Below, piece by piece: positions 5,424 to 9,606 of a stretch of DNA of 9,606 nt. Location: NCBI GenBank assembly GCA_964503525.1, contig CAZCZY010000058.1, forward strand, positions 1 to 9,606, written 5' to 3'. This DNA comes from CAZCZY01 sp964503525 (GTDB taxonomy: Bacteria; Patescibacteriota; JAUYIX01). The position numbers and the translations under genes are program-made. The notes under the pieces are model-generated. The model was not told the origin of the DNA. It did no database searches and worked only from the letters and a program-made list of their open reading frames with translations. The stretch's first letter is position 1, and the number at the start of each line of letters is the position of its first letter.

Positions 5424-6929
5424 ATGAAAATTCCAGAAGTACATATACAAAAACTAGACGCGACGATTCATCAAAAAGATGGCGTTGTGCTCTTTGTATT
5501 TGCCGGAGAAACAGACAAACTTGATCTTGTCGGTCAGCGCGCGGTAGGCCAAGAAAATATTGACGAACTGGCAAAATTTGCCAAATCAAGGGGTTTTAAG
5601 GGTTCATTGGGCGATTCTATGTACTTACCCACACGGGAGCGGAACTTGCTTTTGCTGGTCGGTCTTGGAACCCGAAAAAAATTTGAGCTGGACACGTTGC
5701 GTAAAGCGGCCGCGGCCACGCTTGGACTACTTGAGAAAATGCGGCTGGCGCACGCCGTTTTTGTATGGCCTGCAAAACTTGGCCGGGGCGTAAACGATGT
5801 GGCCGCGGCCGAAGCCTTTGCAGAAGGAACTATGCTCGGTGCGTATGAGTTTGACCGATACATAACAAATGCAAAAGATAAATTTTCTACCAGCACTATC
5901 GCGCTCGCGGTCCGCAAAAAAAATGTGGCGATGGAAAAAGCGGTTGTTCGTGCAAAAATAATCAGTCACGTCGTTAACGAAACGCGCGATCTAGAAAATG
6001 ACAACTCGGACAACGTCAACCCAGAATCTATCGCAAAATTGTGTGCAAAAACTGCACGCGACCACAAACTCAAACTCTCAATTTTGGATGGCCCAGAATT
6101 ACGTCGCGAGAATTTACAATTATTGTACGCGGTTGGTCGTGCCAGCCAATGGCCTGCCAAATTAATTACACTTGAGTATCGCGGCGACAAAAGCAGCAAA
6201 AAAATTACGGCGCTTGTCGGCAAAGGCATTACGTTTGACACCGGTGGCGTCCAACTAAAGCCCTCACGTGGTGGCGAACTGGACCAAATGCATATGGACA
6301 TGTCGGGTGCGGCCTGTGTGTTGGGCGTGCTCAAATTAGCGGCGCAATTAAAACTCAAAGTCAACATCACTGGCGTGCTCGCTGTTGCAGAAAATGCAAT
6401 TGACGGGATTGCGTACAAACCGGGTTCGGTCCTTAAGGCGTATAACGGAAAAACGGTAGAAATTGCAAACACCGATGCGGAGGGGCGTCTCGTACTTGCT
6501 GATGCACTGGCCTACCTCGTCAAAAATAATAGACCGACCGAAATAATCGACATAGCAACGCTCACGGGTGCAGTGCTCGTTACGTTTGGTCATGAGTTTG
6601 CTGGACTCGTTTCTAATAGCGATCAAATTTCGCGCAAACTTTTGACATCTGGTGAGAGAACAGCCGAAAAACTTTGGCGCTTACCACTCACTGACTATTT
6701 TCGCGAACAAACCAAGGGAACAAAATCAGACCTGCGCAATCTCGGAAAAAATCCAAAATATGCCGACACGATTGTTGCTGCTGCATTTTTAGAGGCATTT
6801 ACTGATGGCGTGCCATACGCGCACGTTGATATTGCCGGAACGTCCATGACATCAGCTCGCTCCGGGTACAATCCTGCAGGCGGAACTGGATTTGGAGTTC
6901 GGCTGCTACTGGATTACGTGAGCCGCTAA
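5424..6929 (+). CDS. pepA: Leucyl (cytosol) aminopeptidase, M17 family
   Basis: This two-metal exopeptidase removes N-terminal residues from peptides and works as a hexamer in the cytoplasm. Length 501 matches E. coli PepA. The N-terminal M17 domain spans about 15-150. The catalytic domain has VGKGITFDTGG (265-275) with metal ligands K267 and D272, catalytic K279 in QLKPS, D292 in HMDMSGAA, and NTDAEGRL (349-356) with D351, E353 and catalytic R355. The C-terminal block AHVDIAGTSMTSA and GGTGFGVRLLLDYV is also typical. All expected active-site residues are present. No ribosome binding site is visible. AATCAT (5412-5417) ends six bases before the ATG and might be a weak -10 for a leaderless mRNA. 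The stop overlaps the convergent SPW-like gene by four bases. Confidence 0.97.
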   Translation: MKIPEVHIQKLDATIHQKDGVVLFVFAGETDKLDLVGQRAVGQENIDELAKFAKSRGFKGSLGDSMYLPTRERNLLLLVGLGTRKKFELDTLRKAAAATLGLLEKMRLAHAVFVWPAKLGRGVNDVAAAEAFAEGTMLGAYEFDRYITNAKDKFSTSTIALAVRKKNVAMEKAVVRAKIISHVVNETRDLENDNSDNVNPESIAKLCAKTARDHKLKLSILDGPELRRENLQLLYAVGRASQWPAKLITLEYRGDKSSKKITALVGKGITFDTGGVQLKPSRGGELDQMHMDMSGAACVLGVLKLAAQLKLKVNITGVLAVAENAIDGIAYKPGSVLKAYNGKTVEIANTDAEGRLVLADALAYLVKNNRPTEIIDIATLTGAVLVTFGHEFAGLVSNSDQISRKLLTSGERTAEKLWRLPLTDYFREQTKGTKSDLRNLGKNPKYADTIVAAAFLEAFTDGVPYAHVDIAGTSMTSARSGYNPAGGTGFGVRLLLDYVSR

Positions 6930-7120
6930 AGTTTTTCGGGTTTCCGGTCGTTTTCCGGTTTCCGTTGGCCGGCAACAAAAATAATTCCGACAATTCCGAC
7001 GACCAGGCCGGTGCCTACCAACGTCCAGGTTGCCAGTTTGTTCGAGCCGAGTCCGAGGGCAAAAGGCGCCAAAATGAGCCACATCCCCGCGATTACTTGA
7101 AGCCACGCTAAATTTTTCAT
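6926..7120 (-). CDS. Small SPW-like two-helix membrane protein
   Basis: A 64-residue protein beginning MKNLAWLQVIAGMWLILAPF, then a second hydrophobic segment (about 31-50) and a charged tail rich in Arg, Lys and Glu. The W-L-x-V-x-A-G-x-W-L-x-x-A-P-F pattern resembles one half of SPW-repeat membrane proteins, whose role is unknown. The tail is encoded by a short imperfect repeat around GGTTTCCGG (about 6938-6964). It is the only minus-strand gene after the DGR: tail-to-tail with pepA (four-base overlap) and divergent from sod across a 22-base gap. TAGAAT on the minus strand (7140-7135) could be its -10, giving a very short leader. Confidence 0.72.
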   Translation of the reverse strand: MKNLAWLQVIAGMWLILAPFALGLGSNKLATWTLVGTGLVVGIVGIIFVAGQRKPENDRKPEKL

Positions 7121-7127
7121 GTCCGCA

Positions 7128-7136
7128 TGGTATCAT
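7128..7136 (+). promoter_or_regulatory. Extended -10 of sod, predicted leaderless start
   Basis: TGG plus TATCAT (7131-7136) ends six bases before ATG 7143. It lies downstream of the alternative in-frame ATG at 7119, which therefore would not be in the mRNA. It fits inside the short divergent gap shared with the SPW-like gene. Confidence 0.6.
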
Positions 7137-7142
7137 TCTAAA

Positions 7143-7751
7143 ATGCAACGACAACCCAAAGACCTAAAAATCCAAGAGCTTGACGGCATCTCGGCCGAAC
7201 AACTCAAACAACACCACGACGTTTTATATGCCGGGTATGTTAAGAAACTTTCTGAGATCGAGGACGCGTTACCCAAAGCTGATAAAACCAAAGCCAACGG
7301 CACCTATTCAGAGTTTGGAGAATTATTTCGCCAACAAGCATTTGCGACCAACGGCGTCACACTGCACGAGTGGTATTTTGATAACTTGGTAAAAGGTGGT
7401 GTCGAACCCACCGCCGAGTTCAAAGCGGCCGTTGAGGGCGCGCAGGGTAGTTGGACTGCGTGGGACGAGTTTGTAGCGACGTTTAAGGCGGCAGGGCTTG
7501 CAGCACGCGGTTGGGTGGTTTTGGCCTACTCAATGTACGACGGGATGTTGCACATCTACACGCAGGATTCGCACGACAAGGGGGCTATTTGGGCCTGTGT
7601 GCCACTTCTAATCATGGATGTGTACGAACACGCCTATATGATCGATTACGGCGTTAAGCGCAAAGACTACATCGAGGCCTTTTTTAAGAATATCGATTGG
7701 GCCAAAGTTGGTGCGCGATTTGAGGCAGTTAAAAATTGGAAACTATCATGA
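7143..7751 (+). CDS. Superoxide dismutase, Fe/Mn family
   Basis: Converts superoxide to oxygen and hydrogen peroxide in the cytoplasm. The 202 residues keep all four metal ligands: H24 in LKQHHDVLYAGYV, H75 in VTLHEWYFDNL, and D159 and H163 in MDVYEHAYMIDY. The active-site Tyr is Y32. Differences from E. coli SodB: the positions after H24 read HDVLY in place of YGKHH, DVWEHAY is DVYEHAY, the residue aligned with the Fe-enzyme Gln69 is G71, and a His (H144, QDSHDKG) lies where the metal-tuning residue of the C-terminal domain would be. Metal preference cannot be read safely. ATG 7143 was chosen over 7119 because the -10 box lies between them. The stop overlaps the start of the peroxiredoxin (ATGA), linking superoxide and peroxide removal in one operon. 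Confidence 0.93.
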   Translation: MQRQPKDLKIQELDGISAEQLKQHHDVLYAGYVKKLSEIEDALPKADKTKANGTYSEFGELFRQQAFATNGVTLHEWYFDNLVKGGVEPTAEFKAAVEGAQGSWTAWDEFVATFKAAGLAARGWVVLAYSMYDGMLHIYTQDSHDKGAIWACVPLLIMDVYEHAYMIDYGVKRKDYIEAFFKNIDWAKVGARFEAVKNWKLS

Positions 7752-8263
7752 TCAAAGTTGGACATCCTGTTCCAGAATTTAAACTAGAAGGCTATCAAGG
7801 CGGTGACTTTACTTGGCACGAACTCAAGTCCTACAAAGGCAAGTGGGTAATTTTGGTTTTTTATCCACTCGATTTTACATTTGTTTGCCCAACAGAAATC
7901 AAAGGATTTAATAATGCGGCTCCAGAATTTGAAAAACTTAACACGCAATTGTTTGGCATCTCGATCGACTCTGTAAACTCGCACAAGGCTTGGGAAAAAG
8001 ATCTTGGTGTATCACTTAGTTTTCCGTTGCTGTCGGATATCAAAAAAGAAGTTTGTCGGGCCTATAATGTTTTGATCGAAGAAGAAGGAATTGCGCTTCG
8101 GGGTACGTTTATTATTGACCCCGAGGGAGTGCTCAAGTACCAAGTCGTGTCATTTAATGATGCGGGTCGCTCCGTGGGCGAGACGATGCGGGCGTTACAA
8201 GCGTTACAGTCCGGCAAACTTTGCCCCGTCGAGTGGAAGCCGGGGGAGAAGACGCTCAACTAG
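7748..8263 (+). CDS. Typical 2-Cys peroxiredoxin (AhpC/Prx1 type)
   Basis: Reduces hydrogen peroxide and organic peroxides using a cysteine pair recycled by a thioredoxin-like donor. In the 171 residues the peroxidatic C47 is in FYPLDFTFVCPTEI, the resolving C159 is in SGKLCPVEWKPGEKTL, and RGTFIIDPEGVLKY and GRSVGETMRALQAL are typical. It stops 12 residues after C159, so it lacks the C-terminal YF helix, and VSLSFPLLSD stands where sensitive enzymes have GGLG. By family rules that predicts a robust form resistant to over-oxidation. A further Cys is in EVCRAYNV. ATG 7748 overlaps the sod stop (ATGA), so it is probably translated by coupling. TTG 7736 is also in frame but lies deeper in sod. 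Confidence 0.96.
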   Translation: MIKVGHPVPEFKLEGYQGGDFTWHELKSYKGKWVILVFYPLDFTFVCPTEIKGFNNAAPEFEKLNTQLFGISIDSVNSHKAWEKDLGVSLSFPLLSDIKKEVCRAYNVLIEEEGIALRGTFIIDPEGVLKYQVVSFNDAGRSVGETMRALQALQSGKLCPVEWKPGEKTLN

Positions 8264-8290
8264 CGCCTTGACGAGTGGCATTTCTTACTG

Positions 8291-8305
8291 CAGCATACAC
8301 TGCTG
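8291..8305 (+). terminator. Weak hairpin after the sod-peroxiredoxin operon
   Basis: CAGCA and TGCTG pair around TACAC, followed after AAC by a short TTTT. The five-base stem is weak, so this is only a possible terminator. Confidence 0.25.
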
Positions 8306-8347
8306 AACTTTTAGATTCTGTAAATTTTGAAACGAGCGGGGGCAACC

Positions 8348-8659
8348 GTGGCTATTTCAAGACTTCCAAAGGGGTTACTGAGTGGAAAAGTTCGTAACAA
8401 ACACCACGTCTACAGTCGCGAGGTGATCAGTATTATTACCTGCGCAAAGGGGATTGCTGAGGTTAATAAAGTAAAGTCAGGGCCGCTCAATAGGAAGGGT
8501 GGCAGCGTGCGCCAAGCGATGAGGATAGAAGAGATGCCAGGGGGATTGCGGGTAACTGTTCGCACCGGTACGTCTCTGCAACCGATCTATATTTACACTG
8601 AGTTTCCCCAACTTGTTCGCCAGCGACTGGAAAAGTACTGGGAACGAAGTTACGCGTAG
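8348..8659 (+). CDS. Small protein of unknown function, possibly DUF2103-like
   Basis: Read from GTG 8348 the protein has 103 residues and begins MAISRLPKGLLSGKVRNKHH. Other parts are EVISIITCAKGIAEVNKVKSG, then GGLRVTVRTGTSLQPIYIYTEF and a helical tail QLVRQRLEKYW. The KHH near the N-terminus, the small helix and the GGL-V-V...Q-IYIYT strands remind me of DUF2103 putative metal-binding proteins, but this is from memory and weak. GTG was chosen over TTG 8327 because GCGGGGG (8336-8342) can act as a ribosome binding site for it and nothing suitable precedes the TTG. It is basic and lacks membrane segments. The stop codon lies inside the stem of the terminator that follows. The gap before it (8264-8347) has a TTGACG at 8268-8273 without a well-placed -10. 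Confidence 0.65.
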   Translation: MAISRLPKGLLSGKVRNKHHVYSREVISIITCAKGIAEVNKVKSGPLNRKGGSVRQAMRIEEMPGGLRVTVRTGTSLQPIYIYTEFPQLVRQRLEKYWERSYA

Positions 8660-8686
8660 GGCATTATCCTGCGCGTTTTTCTTTTG
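8652..8686 (+). terminator. Strong rho-independent terminator
   Basis: ACGCGTAGG (8652-8660) pairs with CCTGCGCGT (8668-8676) across all nine positions, with one G-T wobble, around the loop GCATTAT. TTTTTCTTTT follows. The stop codon of the preceding gene is part of the stem. It separates that gene from tyrS. Confidence 0.85.
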
Positions 8687-8695
8687 TGCAAGAAT

Positions 8696-8704
8696 TGCTA
8701 AGCT
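8696..8704 (+). promoter_or_regulatory. Extended -10 of tyrS, predicted leaderless start
   Basis: TGC plus TAAGCT (8699-8704) ends six bases before ATG 8711, matching the arrangement before trxB, the DipZ-like gene and sod, although the hexamer is further from consensus. It lies just beyond the terminator's T run. Confidence 0.45.
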
Positions 8705-8710
8705 AACAGG

Positions 8711-9606
8711 ATGACAGCGGAATTACAGGATCTTGAGAAAAGATTGCTCGTTAAAACCAACGGGCGTCGTGCGCAAAAGAGTGACGTCATGAGTGACGCG
8801 GATTTTTTGGATTGGCTCTCGGTACGAACAGAAACACTTATCACCAAACCGGAGCTCCTGGCGCGCCTAAAAGAAAGTGCCAAAAGAAAAAAGCCTTTGC
8901 GGATAAAGTACGGCATTGACCCAACCCGGCCGGATATTCATGTGGGGCATGCCGTGCCGTTGTTACTGTTGCGGCGCTTTCAGCAACGCGGGCACAAAGT
9001 GGTTTTGATTTTTGGCGATTTTACCGCCACGATCGGCGATCCATCCGGACGTGTGGCGGAAAGGCCGCAACTGACGCGAGCGGAGGTTGCAGCGAATGTT
9101 CGACTATACGAAAAATATGCTGCAAAGTTTATAGATATTGGTCGTGCCGAGGTGCATTACAATAGCGATTGGTTCGATAAAATAAAGCTCGCAGAATTTT
9201 TTGAGTACTTGCGCTTACAGACGGTATCGGCAGCGGTGCAGCGGGAAGATTTTAAAAAGCGCGAGAGCATTACGCGCGCCGAGTTGCTGTATGGGTCATT
9301 GCAGGCGATTGACTCGGTCCAGATCAGCGCCGATGTTGAGCTGGGTGGAAAAGATCAGTTGCTCAATTTAATTGAGGGGCGCGAACTTATGTCGCGACTA
9401 AAACTGCGACCGCAAATTGTTTTGACCACACGATTGCTGCCGGGTCTCGAGGGCGGCGCCACAAAAATGAGCAAAACCGCCGACAACTATATTGGCGTTT
9501 CCGATACATCCGAGAATGTGTACGGCAAAGTCATGTCGATCCCGGACGAAAGTATGTGGATTTTTTATCGCCTGCTCACCGATATTTCTAGTGACGAACT
9601 CGTGGC
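8711..9606 (+). CDS. tyrS: Tyrosyl-tRNA synthetase (3' end outside window)
   Basis: Charges tRNA-Tyr with tyrosine using ATP. The first 298 residues are present. The class I signature is HVGH (77-80) within RIKYGIDPTRPDIHVGHAVP, followed by FGDFTATIGDPSGR. The tyrosine-site region is DSVQISADVELGGKDQLLNL (201-220) and the second signature is KMSKT (252-256) for KMSKS. This layout belongs to the TyrS2/TyrZ-like subgroup. There is an N-terminal extension of about 45 residues before the usual start of homology, and a second in-frame ATG lies at 8789. ATG 8711 was chosen because the -10 box stands just before it. The C-terminal tRNA-binding S4-type domain would lie beyond the window. Confidence 0.95.
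   Translation, partial: MTAELQDLEKRLLVKTNGRRAQKSDVMSDADFLDWLSVRTETLITKPELLARLKESAKRKKPLRIKYGIDPTRPDIHVGHAVPLLLLRRFQQRGHKVVLIFGDFTATIGDPSGRVAERPQLTRAEVAANVRLYEKYAAKFIDIGRAEVHYNSDWFDKIKLAEFFEYLRLQTVSAAVQREDFKKRESITRAELLYGSLQAIDSVQISADVELGGKDQLLNLIEGRELMSRLKLRPQIVLTTRLLPGLEGGATKMSKTADNYIGVSDTSENVYGKVMSIPDESMWIFYRLLTDISSDELV

Noticed and set aside
6930..6965. Short repeated GGTTTCCGG-like units as a regulatory or REP-type repeat
   Set aside because: They are explained by the repeated RKPE/DRKPE codons in the tail of the minus-strand SPW-like gene.
7119..7142. Alternative sod start at ATG 7119
   Set aside because: The -10 box TATCAT lies after it, and the start would overlap the first codon of the divergent SPW-like gene.

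Overview
The window most likely comes from a member of the Patescibacteria (Candidate Phyla Radiation) or a similarly compact bacterial genome. This is inferred from tight gene packing, the mix of ATG, TTG and probably GTG starts, several apparently leaderless mRNAs, and a diversity-generating retroelement (DGR) whose proteins resemble those common in that group. TGA is used as a normal stop (trxB, sod), so the code is standard and not the Gracilibacteria-type code. The taxonomic call is an inference, not a search result.

Region 1 (1-1472) is the right-hand part of a DGR. It holds the edge of a DGR repeat (template or variable repeat), an accessory variability determinant (Avd, minus strand) and a DGR-type reverse transcriptase (plus strand) in a head-to-head layout. 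A run of nine G at 452-460 lies between or inside the two start regions. With eight G, avd would gain an ATG start (at 500, minus strand) behind a good -10 box, and the RT would gain an ATG start (404). The tract is therefore either a sequencing error or a real on/off switch.

Region 2 (1473-1773) holds a 35-residue, extremely Lys/Arg-rich protein with its own promoter, ribosome binding site and terminator.

Region 3 (1808-5395) holds thioredoxin reductase (trxB), a five-helix Yip1-like membrane protein overlapping a PduO-type cobalamin adenosyltransferase, a DipZ-C-terminus-like thioredoxin-fold protein without the membrane domain, and a small two-helix membrane protein. Region 4 (5424-7120) holds leucyl aminopeptidase (pepA), with a small SPW-like membrane protein tail-to-tail with it. 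Region 5 (7128-8263) is a superoxide dismutase and 2-Cys peroxiredoxin pair with overlapping stop and start. Region 6 holds a small conserved-looking protein of unknown function, a clear terminator, and the 5' two-thirds of tyrosyl-tRNA synthetase running off the end.

Taken together, trxB, the thioredoxin-fold protein, SOD and peroxiredoxin form a loose thiol/oxygen-defence neighbourhood: SOD converts superoxide to peroxide, the peroxiredoxin reduces peroxide, and TrxB supplies reducing power through thioredoxin-fold carriers. TrxB and the cobalamin adenosyltransferase could also both serve a B12-dependent (class II) ribonucleotide reductase encoded elsewhere. Several genes (trxB, the DipZ-like gene, sod, tyrS, and avd in its corrected form) share the same start design: a -10 box ending 6-7 nt before the ATG, usually with an upstream TGn, which predicts leaderless transcripts. 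No gene-free stretch exceeds 300 bases, and I recognised no rRNA, tRNA, CRISPR array or insertion sequence.
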